The notes under the pieces are model-generated. The model made no database searches. It was not told the DNA's origin and worked only from the letters and a program-made list of their open reading frames with translations. The position numbers and the translations under genes are program-made. From Spirometra erinaceieuropaei (taxonomy: Eukaryota; Platyhelminthes; Cestoda; Diphyllobothriidea; Diphyllobothriidae): a DNA stretch of 64,000 bases. The stretch spans positions 457,046 to 521,045 of the forward strand of contig CACRXP010000224.1 in the NCBI GenBank assembly GCA_902702965.1, given 5' to 3'. Of this stretch, positions 1 to 12,922 are shown one piece after another (the stretch's first letter is position 1; every line of letters starts with the position of its first letter).

Positions 1-2526
1 TACCTCTCTCTCATGAGAAGGACAGACCTGCGACCATGGTAGACAGTTTTAAGTAGACCAGTTCCCTTTTTCATTGTATGTTACTTGTGTACATAACAAC
101 CCTGGACGAAAGTTCATGATAATTCATCCTTCACAAGGAACTATTTTCTTAAGATAAACAATATGTTGACGATAAGGTCTAGGCTACTGTTTCATTTGTT
201 ATTGCTGCTGATCAAAAACCCACAGTATAGGCCAAATTAAGAATTAAAAGGTGGTCAGTCACATCTGATTGGAGGGATTTCGTCAATGATTGCTTCTTGC
301 ACGATTTTCTATGCTTATGTCCAAAAATCAGAATGTGTTACTCCATTTATCCCCAGCAGTCCAGCGGAAATCCGCATTTGCAGCTCCGTTATGGACGTTG
401 GCGTGAGAAACGCATCTTCCCGTAAATCTCCATCCTGCCCTAATTGTCCTGCGTTTTGCCCGGAATACCCTAAATTCTGCGTTAATAGACAGATCCCATT
501 TCGTGCACGACAATGGAGGTGTTGCGCCGTGAGAACTGACAGTGGATCTGTGATTGGTTGAATCGATTAGCTAAAAAGATGCTATCGAGCTTTGTGTCTT
601 GCGTTGCATTTGCTGGAGATAAATGAAACAAACCCATTTTTCAGAATGTTTTGCCATAAGGATCAACAGTTCAAAATACCACAAGAACAGATGAGAAGCA
701 AAATGAACAGAAACGCAAGGTATCCTGGAGTATATTAAGTGCCACCAAAAAAGCAAGATCTACCTTCAAAATAAAGGGTTATGACTTCCTATTGGGGGTT
801 CTTGCGACAAGCCATCAAGATTGATCCTTCGGACGTTTTATTGCGGAATCCATTCATTGAGTTCACAGAATCTGGGAAATTGGCCTGTACTAGTGGCAGT
901 GCGGGCTCTTTTCTGTTCGGCATCTGAGTTGTACAAGAATTCATTTAACTAGTGAGATTGACTTAGGTATAAGTGTAATAGGTTCTTAATGTTGTTATTT
1001 GTTCTCATCAGCTAGCTAGCTGCCCATAGCCTATGCAATGGAACAGTTGGTATTTTCAATGCTTGCATTCAACATTGGAAGGCTCCACACTTGTCCACAG
1101 AGCTAAACCTAGCCGCCCGAGGCACTGAGATTTTACTTGATTATATAAAGAATCACTTAGTTTGTCACTCTGCACAAGATTTAAAGGTTGAAGTGCTTTC
1201 AGCAGTGCTCGCTGCTGTATCAACATAATATCTTGCAGTACGAATACCGGAAAACTGAATAATATTATGAACTTAGCAGTATTCGCACCATTTCTGGGGA
1301 TAGAGATAAAATATATAGAGGGCAAAAGAGCCCTTTTCGGAGGATGTTGGTTAGGCTTATTGTAATTTACAGCTAATATCAGTTTGGCGCCTTATGTATC
1401 AGTGGCAAGGACTACCTGCATTGAATTTGACCTTTCTAATGCATGAATTTAAGTGTGCATGTCTTCGGCGCTTAAGCACAGTTTGAACTTTCGCGAAATG
1501 GTTTATATTCGCAATTCATACGACTACAGTTATCGCCAACTTTTATTAAAAGGCCATTTACATGCAATCGCAAAGCTAGCCTTCACGGAGCCTCACTCCA
1601 AGTCACATCACGCATAACTGAAAACGCTTGTTTTCAGAGTGCATAGTTCCAACAGCCGACATAAACCCCAATTTAAAAAATCCCTACTCTAGCAACGGAA
1701 TTCATCTCTACATTTTGTAGACTGGTACCAAGTTTCAGTGGCAGGTTACGAAAGATATAACAATCCCCCTATTGAAGGTGGGTTCGTGAATAATTCCAGG
1801 GTGTTCAGGTTAGTACCAGGGTTAGGACTGTAGGGGTCGGGGCCAGGATTAGGGTTGGGTTGAGGGTCATGGTGAAAGTTATGACGCTCGGAAAGGTACA
1901 GCCCCTTTTTAGAATTCGATGCGGTAGTATGGATGGCTCTTTTTGAGTGTACAGTTTTGCTCTTGTTTGTTCGACAAAATTCACAGATAATTTTCATCTT
2001 ATTCTAGGATGATTAGCGGCTTGCATTTTTACCCGAATGAAAGGTCAACGCCAGTATTTAAGGCACATTTTAAAACAGCCGATGGTTTAAGCCTTTCCTG
2101 ACATTTCAAAACCTCGCTTTACGCATTTGTTTTGTTTTAATTTTGTCTTTGTATTCTAATGGAGGCTCCCTAGATATTGATAAAAAATAACGTTTAATAT
2201 CATTCGCACAATATGATTTTTCTGCGACATCAATAGCGCAACCTATTTATGGTTAGCCAATTAATCATATTGTCGTGTTAAAATCTCATATTTAAAACCC
2301 TGCAAATAGCGCATACGGTGATCATTGAGTACGCATAAAACGCGCATAATGAATTACGTTGACGTGCGTTCGTTGCAGCGAATTACAATTTACTGCCTAC
2401 AGACAGTGATATAGTAATGTTTTTCCTATCTGTCTTAACTAATCGGCAAGACTCAGTCGGAAGCTAGTCCTCCAATGTGGAAGAGCTGGCGCGTGATTAT
2501 GTCATGCAGTTTTTTCCAACAGTGCG
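1..2526. other. Non-coding stretch, no gene recognised
   Basis: No open frame here resembles a known family and I saw no convincing exon. At about 1,798-1,862 there is a degenerate run of GGGTTAGG-like units (telomere-like). The small frame across it on the minus strand, rich in Asn-Pro-Gly, is just the translation of that repeat. The rest is A/T-rich unique-looking sequence. Confidence 0.5.
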
Positions 2527-3460
2527 TGACTGATCTCATGAAATGTTGGCCAAAATTCTGAAATGCGTTTTCGACCAGGAAGGATTACTTAAGTAAGGCT
2601 GTAATACTGCTTATCATGCAGCATACCCCTAAAACATATCGGTTTTTGAATGCATTTCTTTTCGACCTACAGAAACCACACTCGATAAAAAAATGACTAC
2701 TTAAGTAGCCTGTATTTTTCCTATTGATTTCCGATGGTCCTATAAATTCAAATATATTTTATAGAAAACATGCACAAAATATGCTTTCTTTTGCTCATTT
2801 GGCAGGAAATCACATTGTCTTCATATTTTTTGCCCGAATAGAGTTTATATTTAGGTTTTGAGAAAATTTCTAATTATATGATTTTTTTGGCCGTGCAATG
2901 TCCGTGCATACAAGACCGCACATGTCCGTTTAATAGCGCTCCTCATAAAATGTACAGCACAGTTCGAATCCATTGCAAAAGTTCATGAACTCTATGTGGT
3001 ATCTTCTTAAAGGCATAGAGAAATATATGATATTTCTTACGCGGAAAGCATGCAACTTTTCAGACTAAAATTTATAAACGCTGATGCAATGGCAGATCAG
3101 GCCGAAGCTTATTCGTGACTTGGGAAACTTCTGAAAAACCTAGATACACACTTTATTTGAGCATAAAATATGAAGACAATGTGATTTTCTACCATAGGAG
3201 CAAAAGAAAGCATATTTTGTGCATATTTTCTATAAAATATATTTGAATTTATAAGACCATCGGAAATCAATAGGAAAACTACAGGCTACTTAAGTAGTAT
3301 TTATTTACCGAGTGTTATTTATGCAGGAGGTCGAAAAAAAGTGCACTCATGAGCCGACATCCTGCTGCGTCCGAAATGTTATAAGGTTATGCTGCATGAT
3401 CATCAGTATAACAACCCCACTTAAGTAATCCTTCCCAATCGGAAACGCATTTCCAGCCAT
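2527..3460. repeat. Foldback (palindromic) repeat, AAGTAG family, copy 1
   Basis: Two inverted arms flank a central loop of about 250 bases (roughly 2,880-3,130). The left arm reads CTCATGAAATGTTGGCC, then GACTACTTAAGTAGCCTG, then TGGTCCTATAAATTC. The right arm carries the reverse complement of the same series in reverse order, ending near TCGGAAACGCATTTCC. The same family recurs at 17.5, 19.0, 43.6, 45.9, 48.3, 49.9 and 50.8 kb. No coding capacity was recognised, so it looks like a non-autonomous foldback or very long-TIR element. Arm divergence suggests it is old. Confidence 0.8.
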
Positions 3461-6400
3461 CATACCCATGCTGCGTGCATTCCGGCGCTGATGTGCACGA
3501 ATGACAGTTAGACCTTTGCTTCAGTGAAATGGATATATTTGACGTGTGAAATTATTCTGAGTTTCCCGAAAGGCCGAAATGGTAGTTATTTTGATTGTGC
3601 TTGGGCACGGCAATGTAAGCCTCACGAATTACGGGTATTCATCCCCAAAATTTCAGGCGGTTCGAGTTACGGTTAGGAGTGTCGGGATACGAGGTTTAGT
3701 TGGGGCAGGGGTTAGGATGGTTATGTTTATGTTTGTAAGGTTAATGTTCGAAATAGGGTTAGATCTACTAGGGAGAAGGTAAGGGCAACTGTAAAGATTA
3801 AACTGAAAACGAAGTTACGAGCACGGGAACCTCCCTTGGATTTGATGTGAGACCATCTGCAGCACTGGGAGTCCAACTTCTTTCTTCGTGTCCCTTACCT
3901 GGGTATTATTTGTGACCTTTACATGCCCTTACAGACAATCGTTCATAGTATAACCGTCAAAATGCTGTTATATCCACCAGAATGCTCCAATTTCCCCTCC
4001 CTCGTCTTTCCGACGTCTCTCTTTCTCGGTGTTGTATGATAATAAAATATAATTAGTAGTTGATACAGTTCCTCCCAAAGTTATAGGGTCATATTCTTTT
4101 GGCTTAAAATTCCGGCAAGTTCACAAACATTTATCAGGCTTTGCACGAAAAGTTAAAAGTGACGACTTTTCTGCGAGAAAGGCTTAAACACGAAATGGTT
4201 GACTATTATATCAAGTATTAAGAATGGTCAAGAGATATCTGCCCCAGAACTACAAACGTACCTAATGCATCAACGTTTCTGCAACTCGAACCCTGAGCAT
4301 GAGAAAATACGTATGTGACATTGTGTCTACGTTGTTACTGCTAGACAACGGAGTGACGCAACTTGCGCTGTTCCGAAGGAAGAGAATATCAGCCTTTTGT
4401 TGTCTGCTATCAAGGAGTACATCTGACTAATTGTTTGTTACTAGAGTTCGGTCATGTATACAACAGGTCTCAGTCTAAAGAGGTCGACTAATCTAATAGA
4501 TAATCCCTCCGTAGCTGTTAAAGAGAATATGCAAAGTAGACATATACGGGGCAATACGCTTAGAGCGTACGGCTAAGAACTACGTGAGACATCTGGGAGA
4601 GGCATGTTTTGTAGATTCACTTGAATAGAGTGTAGCGCAAGCGCAAGCGATGTGCATGTTGACCTGTGTTTTATAAATAAACATACAAAACCAATTATTA
4701 AACACTTACTTCTGCAGATTAAGCCCCGCCTGGCAAGAATCTGCAAACCCGTTTTGGTGTCTGAACTCTCAATACGACAGAATGCGCCAGAGAATAGCGT
4801 AACGCGAAGTGACAAGCCATTTAAGGACGATGAGTTAAGGGTTCTCCCATGGTAACCCAATGGTTTTTGCATAGTTCTTGAAAGAATGCGCATCGAAAGG
4901 CCTCACAACCTTTAGTCGTATTTTGCGACCGCGACATCCATCAAGGCTTTATCGCAGGACAGAATCCGCTTCCTTACGAACGGAACTGTACTTTCGGGGA
5001 AAAAACAGGGGGCAAAATCTATTTAAAAAATAAGTCGCAATATCATAAAAAGTTGACCATGCGAAACAAGAACAGCCGAGTCAGGTCATTTAAGTCGAAA
5101 AGTAATCATGAAGACTAATGTTTGCTACCGATATGAATACAAACAAGAAAGGGGTTTTGTATTTAGGGCTGGACACGGAAATAGGCCCCGTATTACTGCT
5201 GGGCCCTGCACCAAAATCCAGCAAGTGCGTAATGTCGTGTTCAGACACCAATCTACGGTAAACTACACCCATCCTTAACCCTTTTTGTTTTTATTTATTA
5301 AGTCCTGATCGGCTTTCTGCACAATAACTCGTGATGACTTTCGACCAATAAAACACTAACGTGTCTCTCAAGAGAAAGCTGAATTTGAACCTTAGTTTTC
5401 ACAACAGAGGATTGGGCTCCATGCTGGTTTCCCCGTCAGACAGGCTTATTAGAGGCATTATCACACAGAGACGCCAATGGTGGCTTGCTCATGAAGCCTG
5501 TTGTGTAGCAAAGGCGGTGTTGGCATCAGCGTCCTGACTTCGGTGCAGCGCCTGACTTCTAATGTATGGAGTCTCCTTTGTAGCCTGCCCTATCAGGTCA
5601 ATTTTCTCCCAATCTAACCGAACAAGGCGTTACACGCAAATTTACTGGGGCTTGCGTGACACGTCGACTGTGCTGAATCGCTGAGGATTTCAGGCCGCAA
5701 GGGTTGATGGCGTGGATCGGCTGCGTCCAACATAACGTTATGCGTTTATCGACGGGAGTTGCTCACCTAGGGGAAAAGGAAGGGGTTAAAGTGAACTAAA
5801 CACATATTCTGCAGCTGGAAGTTTGGTGCGAATGTCATCCGATCAAAATGTCAATTCTCCTACTTCCCCATCGATCCCCCGAAGACACCTCGTTTGCTAC
5901 AAATGCAGTAGGTCGGGACTATAACTGCGTTCCATAACGCGCTGTCTTTTTGCAAAAGCCCTGTTTGGCAGGGTGATTCATTGTAACTTCGCTCGAAGAT
6001 AATTAACGAACTTGAGTCGGAACTCCCTACCAGTGTCTGCATCTCGACTTTCCAGAAACTCGTCATCCAAGTACTTTTCTGGCAACGATCGAGCGAAGAC
6101 CCCCAAACATACACGACCAGCTAAAAGTGCCTGTCTTAGGCGCAAGGTGACAATAGGGGTTTTACGGGCGGAGCTTATGTTTGCATAGAGGAATGGCAAA
6201 ATAAGTCCCTATAATTAGTAGATTTATTTTTCTGGTGGAAAGATTTTAATGCATTGACATACAACAGCCGAAATTATGCAGGACAGTTAAAAAATAAACA
6301 TTAATTGTCAACAACAATCGGTTCTCAACACTCTGAGCTGTATCCATTGTAGATAATGTACCAGACCGACTACAACAGACGACCTAACCTTGTACGATGA

Positions 6401-6735
6401 AACACCAAACTGAAATAATCGTGTCGGACCTAAATTCATTTAAATAGGTATTGTAGATATTCTTTGTATGCCACAAATGCTTGGGGGCCTTCACCCAATC
6501 CTTACCACTTTTCTTTTGGAAGAGACACTTTCGGGCAGTCTGGAGTGCACATGATACCTTGATTGAGCATGAAACGGATGAAATGTGCGTACCTTCCTAA
6601 CTCATTTATCCGATCCCATCAATCAAATGCTCCGAGTTTACGGTTGTGTCGGTTTGGTGGTAACATAAAATGCTAGAATGTGTCGGAATCCCGCCGATAA
6701 TGGCTAAAGTAACTTTTCGTGTCTTTTTTCTGCAG
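3461..6735. other. Non-coding stretch upstream of the first recognised exon
   Basis: A degenerate telomere-like (GGTTAGG) tract lies at about 3,660-3,780. A possible exon at 4,718-4,851 was considered and rejected. No promoter or start codon for the SAM gene could be placed here. The upstream exon that must supply two bases to the exon at 6,736 was not found. Confidence 0.45.
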
Positions 6736-6857
6736 ATACTGCCATCTGAGGTCAGCTGCAGGTCTGCTGGAGCGAACCCCACAGGCAGAACGCCGTCCTA
6801 GCGTGGAGTTCAAGAGCTCCCCACCCACGCAATTTGACTCGCTACTCGGTTCCCGAA
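6736..6857 (+). CDS. SAM-domain protein gene, internal exon (first one recognised)
   Basis: A 122-base internal exon. It follows a pyrimidine-rich acceptor (GTCTTTTTTCTGCAG) and ends at a good donor (CGAA|GTGAGT). Only one of three frames is open across it. That frame needs two bases from an upstream exon and leaves one base over. The 40 encoded residues are hydrophilic and include LLERTPQAERRPSVEF and SSPPTQFDSLLGS, typical of a disordered linker with basic/serine phosphorylation-like sites. The phase matches the exon at 8,175 exactly. I do not recognise the family from this part. Evidence is splice signals plus an open frame; there is no homology. Confidence 0.6.
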
Positions 6858-8174
6858 GTGAGTCTCACCACCTCGATGCAGTCCTAGCCTGACTTTGGCA
6901 TCGTTTTGTTTAATTCATTAACTATGCCGATTTTATAGTTTCTAGTATCACGGCGATATTCGGACATGCCTATCCTTTCCACCAACGTATGTACAATCTC
7001 CAGGTGACTTTAACGCCCTGGGTGTTAAATGAAGAGGCACTCGCATTTGGGAACAAGGACGCAAATTAACAAGGCTGAATATATATTGTAGATACTTTTT
7101 AGTTGAGCATAGCAGACAATGACCACTTTTATCGATGTAATTTGCCTGACCTTAACTTAGTGCTCGGTTGTGGAGACTGGGGACGATGATTCATGATCGT
7201 GGTTGAGGAATCTCACTCAGTCTCACACAAAGAACCGAGTCCGAAAGGTTTACAAGTCTCAACCTAGTTTAGTTGGTTGTTGAGCTTAACACGCTGTCAT
7301 TTGAGCTAGGAGAGCAGACTGTGTTTACTGTCATAGGACGTATTCCAGATCATATGGACGTAAAATTAACAGGACTGTTCTGGCGGGGGTAGATTTTGAT
7401 TGTTGGAACTCACGATAAGGCTGACCCCTGACAACTGCCTCACCCATGGAACTCGTGCATGTGTGGTGGCTACTTACTTCGTTTGTGTAGGTTTGCATAG
7501 ACTCTGTTAGGTAACACGCACCCTCATGAAAACCCGCGGCAAATCACTTCAGAAACGATTATATCGCCGCATATTCCCCACCCACACATTCACCCTTCCA
7601 AAATACCACATTACGGACACCTCTCAGGAGACGTGGGAATTGCACTTTTCGACTCTTTTCCGTACGTGGCTTCTCTGCTGCATGCGAGATCCGAGCGTTC
7701 CATCCTCCCTCGTGTGTGAAATCCTGATGTGTGGGTTTGGGGGTCAGGTCATGCATGGGTTTAAACCGCAACTCCAAGGTATTTCAGCAAACATATTTAC
7801 GGGACATCTTCAGGCACACAGTTAATTTGCGTCCTTTATTCAAAGCGACAGATGAAAAGTCAAGTAGGCTGCAGAGTACCAGCCAACAAGAGGCAAGCGA
7901 ACTGAGAAGGTAGAATTGTTTTATATCGTCAAAGGTTCTCACGTAATGAAAACATCTGCAAACGCAGAAAGATGGCGCATCCACCCGGTGGCCGCGGGAT
8001 AGGGTTCACATATGCGAGTCGGTAGGGCGATAAATACGAATTTATATCGGATTCTTTAACATCTGGAGCAGAAACCACGGTCTCAAGAGTGGCAGCTGCA
8101 ATACAAGAACTCATTGGGTTATTTTTTCATGTGTAAGCGAGGGCAGAGCATTGTTCAGTTTGTCTTTGTTTTAG
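6858..8174 (+). other. Intron of the SAM-domain gene
   Basis: The donor GTGAGT at 6,858 and the acceptor TTTGTTTTAG ending at 8,174 bound a 1.3-kb intron. Short frames on both strands (for example 7,526-7,825) show no family signature. No repeat family seen elsewhere in the window was recognised in it. Confidence 0.5.
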
Positions 8175-8342
8175 AATTCCCCATCGGCTCTGGCAACCCA
8201 CTCCAGTCCTCCGAAACCAATGGCGCTGGTGGCGGTGGACCGACTCCTCAGAGGTCACTCAGCTTGGGACCTAAACCGACATCCGAGGCGGAAATAGGAC
8301 GACAATCCCTTCAGCGTCTAGCTGATGATGTCAGTCTCAGGA
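8175..8342 (+). CDS. SAM-domain protein gene, internal exon 2 (3' end uncertain)
   Basis: The acceptor is TTGTTTTAG before 8,175. The leftover A of the previous exon plus AA makes a Lys codon, and the frame then stays open. It encodes a Ser/Gly/Pro-rich stretch (SSETNGAGGGGPTPQRS) followed by a more ordered segment (EIGRQSLQRLADD). Two donors are possible. GAT|GTCAGT at 8,329/8,330 leaves phase 0 and joins directly to the exon at 25,651. GGA|GTAAGC at 8,342/8,343 has the better intronic bases but leaves phase 1, so it would need an unseen intervening exon. The coordinates given are the longer version. Function unknown beyond being part of the SAM protein. Confidence 0.65.
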
Positions 8343-10803
8343 GTAAGCCAGACTCTTCTTGTAAAGAAATAAGTTAATAATGGCCGAATTAACTATACAC
8401 CTGCTTTGCTTATTAGAATTAAGAGGGTTTATGTCATCGTTGGCCTCTATCGTTGCGGACGACTGATCAAGTGAGAAATTTGGCCTCTTTTTCTGGGTTT
8501 TTTACCTTCTAAGAGGCTAGTGGTAGGCTCCACGTTTCCAGCCAAGAGAAAGAGGGGAACTCGCTTTATTTTGAAATATAGAATTAAAATTTGCAGCAAA
8601 AGGGGATCTAGTTACTGTGGACAGAATAAAAATTAACCAATTACTCAGGAATTTAAAAAGGTTTACACGAATTGAAACGATTATTATGGGGACAGTTCAA
8701 GTCTTAGTTTCTGTATTTTTATTTCTTTGCACGCAAGATAACAGGCCAGGAACGACATTACTATCACTTACTGGAACCGAGTCTTAGGTTTAATGGTTAG
8801 TCAACCATATGCTGCAAAGCCTAGAATGCAAAACAGTTGACAAACTTCAAGACAAGTATTTGAACTAAACGTGCTAAAGGTCACAGTCTACAAAAAGGAC
8901 TTTCCAAGATTTTTTGTTATCCCTAGCTAAGAGATGCACAAGAATGAACTTCAAGTTATACTATGCCAGAGTATTTGGCAGAAAGCAAATATATGATTTC
9001 CAAACTACAGAGAAAAGGCCACCTTAATATGGAAGTGCTGATGATCGAGGTTTGTACTTTCTGAAATAGAGGAGAAAGTAAACACCACACTAGCAAAGTA
9101 CGCTTGTTTAGATGTGTTACTATGTCGCAGCAAAAACAACTCTTTGTGAGATTACCAGAGTAAGGTTGAGGGAAACCCATATGGAAGCCCTTCCAATTAG
9201 TAGTCACGGAGCCAAGCGCGAGAGGGAGACTAAGCGCATGATTATCGTTAACACGTCTAATGAATACGAATAAGGGAATGGGCAGACGTTTAATGTCTAA
9301 GGATTATGGGCAACTGGTACCTATTTCGACGCATTCAAAATCAGCTTTCACGGACTTTCTCAACAGTATTTTACGATGTTGCAGAGCCACAGCATGGAAA
9401 TTTGGGCCCTCTTGTGCCCGTTGATGCGCAGTCATTAAATACGGACTCATTGATTTGAGACAGTGAGTTTTCTTTTACCCCTGGGCAAAAATTCTAGCAC
9501 AGAGGCCCTACATCTGTTTGCAGTTAAACCTTTCGTAAGGTTACTTCGTCTTTAACTTGATATTCATGGGCGGATTAGTCTGCCTCTTAAGGGAGTTTAT
9601 AACTGTAGGCTGTAATTTTACAGGGCTTATCGCAGAGAGGAATAAGAAGGTCATGTTTGTTTTTTTGCTGAAAAGTGGTAATGACACCGCATTTCTGACC
9701 GTGTGTTCCCAATTATTCTCGCAATTTACAGATAAAGTGAGTCCTCTCAAACAAAAGTGGACCAAAGAACAGGCCACTGCCCAGGATCACCTCCCGTCCC
9801 AGGTTAGAAGGCGCTGTTTAAATCTCCTTTCACCTTTAAGGGCACATACTAATCGCTTTATTTTAATTGCAAATCAACTACCTCTACTGTTACGGCTTGT
9901 TTCCACCTATTGGAAAATATGTCATGGAATTTTGGTTTTCAGTAATGAACTTGTATTTCTACTGAGGCGGTTATACCCGGATATTTCTATGAGCAGCTGA
10001 AGTAAATGGTACTCCTGTTCATTGGACTGTACCACAGTGGATTTCGTGATTAAAAATCTAACAAAGCCTTAAGTGAGCTGTTCCGAGGAATTAGCAAACC
10101 GATGGCGTTTGCGCATTTGCAGACCACACGAATTGAACCTTTTTGGGTTTTTCTCGCTTAAGGCTACTTATGGTTAATTGCAGTGATCACTCCTCCATTT
10201 AGCAACATGCTCAATGGGCTAATTTAAAAGGAGTCAATTAATACAATTGGGCGTACGTTTATTTAACCTAGTTTGACGTAGTTTCATGTCGTGGATATTG
10301 ATGGTCAAATTGTGACTCTGAGGGTCACTAATATGCACAATCCATGAAATATTAAGCTGAATATGAGAATGTTTTCAAATTATAGTAAATCTTCGCATCT
10401 CTTATCTCCAAAAAGATATTAAATCCCTAACGCAGAGGTTTTTACTAACGTGTCGACTTGGAAAGCCTAACAGGTTAATTTGTTAGCTTCGCGAAAATGT
10501 GGATGAAGTGTAAATGGGTTACCATTCGAATAAAAATGTTAGTTTGCGATAATGTAAAAGAATAAACAAAGAAAAATCACACTGCTAGGAAGTTTTGCAT
10601 CTTGCTCTCAACGATAACTGCTAAAATAGCGGGATGCTGTACTTCACGTTTGCCAGTCAATTGCGTCTACATATTGCATTTTCGATGTAAATGACAGTCA
10701 CCCGAGGGCATACACATATACTTTGCATCTTCGGCCAACTCCCCGCGGAATGAAAAAAAATCGCTCGATTAAGTTCTGGAAAATGTTGCCAGGCACGTAG
10801 GTG
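8343..10803. other. Intronic, no gene or known repeat recognised
   Basis: The longest frame (9,557-10,000, + strand, 147 codons) has leucine-rich, low-information content and no family motif. I treat it as chance. Otherwise this is A/T-rich unique-looking sequence. Confidence 0.4.
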
Positions 10804-12922
10804 TTTATGAAGAAAAGCACGTACTAACGGAGGATGTACTTAAAAGTAAAAAGGATTCTGCGACGTTAGTTGTAAAAAAATGGAACAGGCAGCTGAAGAC
10901 CTATGAACGCATTTGACAAATGTTTAAAAATGCAGGCAAACATTTGACAGGAAAAGCTGTTTTCTCTGCCCGCGTTTTGTCTGTTTGCCTTGCGTCCTCC
11001 TTCTAAGTAACCGTAACTATTGGAACGATTCTCAGTGACAGGATATTATCATATTTTTGCTTGAACCATGTACAGCAGTCCCATCTATATGCAATTCAGT
11101 TGTCACTATCATGCCCCATATGACAAAACCATTCAATTTTAAGCGAAAAGTACTTCATCGAGATCTGCCGTACGGCCTCTTTGCGGTCAGGATATCGCAG
11201 TCTGAAGCATACCCCAAACCATCGATCTCAGCTGCCTAACGAAGGTGAATTTGAACGTTCGTTGTCTGCGACGTCTGCAAAACTGCAGGTTCGACTCATT
11301 TGCTCATCCGCAAGGCGTAGCAATACGTTAACGGGGAACGATCGGCCAATATGCTCGTCAGTCTCGACTGGGGCATCTTCTACATTTTGTCGAAGGCCTC
11401 AAACTTCCGAGAAAATCAAGCCAGTTGCCTCTAGGTATCCAGGTTTGAATGGGTAATACCCACCCAGGCGTGAGTTGAAAATAAACAATGGGAAATAAGA
11501 AACGGCTAAAGTACAAAAATCGAGGTTTTTGTCCAGACTGCTCGCATTGGAATGAAGTTTTATCTACAGTTAATGCGTCATTTCACGCTGTGCAGAGGTT
11601 AAAGGAAAATGTTAAATCCCAACTTTTATAATAACTCACAGGGAACTCAAATAATCGATTTACATGTTTTTAAGGCGAAGTCTGAATATGCAGCCTGATA
11701 ACGGATAAAGAAAGTTTTCATAAATACCGCAAAATTGCTGAAAAATAGGCACGCTGATTTATCGACCTAAGGAGAATGAACTGCTCACCGGATCGGGGGA
11801 CTTTTCTGGCTGACGTTTCGACCTGAATCAGGGGAACCAAAAAGTCCGGCTAGCCGCTGAGGTTCCTAAGGCAGCCTTTGGCAGTTGGCGGTATTTGCTT
11901 GAAAGACATTATTCACTGCCACCCGCGTATTCTGTCTGAATCTCAAAGTGTCTGGTCAAAATGGGACAATTCCAGCACACATGATAAGCAAGCAGCCGTT
12001 TACATGTGTAAGAAGCGCATTTTTAATGCCTGCATAGTGCAAAATTATTTCAAAGTAACGAAACATTAGAAAACCCAGAAGACAGACTCTGGTAGAAATG
12101 AAGACCTAATATGATATAAAAATGCGGGAAGCAAGCCCGACAATTTCCTTGTCGACTCAACAACATGATTTTGGCTGCTCTTGTTGCTTCAAATATGGGA
12201 GGTGGATGAGGCATATCGTGACGTCTAGGTTGGTGCCCAGGAATAAGACAGTTTGTAAGGTAGCCTACAGCTCAATAGTCTACATCGAATAAATATGCTA
12301 GCAGGGCCTCACAGTAAACTAGCCCGAAAATGGGACGCGGCACGTTTTCAGCCGACTCCACAATAAACAAGCCATTGGCTGTGAAATGTAACGGATAATT
12401 AGAAAGAATCGAACTGTAGTTTTTCGTTTTTCGTTTTGCATTCTTGAGCTGAAAGAATGAAGCGTGACGTTGCCTGGCGAAAATCGGACAGGGGACAAAA
12501 ATGATGGCAAGCCCGCGTCACAAACAAATGGTTACCCTTGATTGTCTACACGCGCTAGACAAAATTAGACAACAGGACATTTTTCCGTTGATTTACATAG
12601 ATGCCTGCAATGTCACATTTTTCCTCATAAGGGAAGAAGCAGGAATTTTTGCTTGCTGAAGTTGCTGGACGAACTGTTCATGTTGACTGAAACTGTGAGA
12701 AGAAGAATGTCTAACCAGAAGTGTGGACGCCCTGACTAGCGTTATTGCTAAACAGTTGGAATGGAAGATTTATAGCCAGCGAGCATTTGTTTGGACTGCT
12801 CAACTGCTTAACCAAGTTGCTTCCTGCAACCATTCGTCTCTGCCATCTATCACTCACGTTTGTTATCACATCGTTCCCGGCATTTTCCTTCAGTACCTAA
12901 TCCCTACTTTGGTTTTTCACTA
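10804..12922. repeat. Tandem duplication, copy 1 (about 2.1 kb)
   Basis: The unit starts at TTTATGAAGAAAAGCACG and ends at CCCTACTTTGGTTTTTCAC, where the second copy begins immediately. Landmarks repeat in order in the next 2.1 kb: CATATGACAAAACC, CTAACGGATTATG-like starts, GTCGACTCAACAACATG, TTTTCCGTTGATTTAC. Copy 1 carries about 50 extra bases near 11,770-11,825 that copy 2 lacks. Small frames (such as 11,057-11,239) are conserved between copies only as far as the DNA is. No domain was recognised. Confidence 0.88.

Noticed and set aside
1746..1997. Minus-strand frame with repeated Asn-Pro-Gly
   Set aside because: It is the translation of a telomere-like GGTTAGG-type repeat, not a protein gene.
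4718..4851. Exon-like stretch with a good acceptor (CTTACTTCTGCAG) and a possible donor (CATG|GTAACC)
   Set aside because: Joining it to the next supported exon (6,736) would make a TGA codon at the junction, and the peptide has no recognisable features. Both strands are open by chance.
9557..10000. 147-codon plus-strand frame
   Set aside because: No domain or motif, no splice context that fits the gene, and overlapped by an open frame on the other strand.
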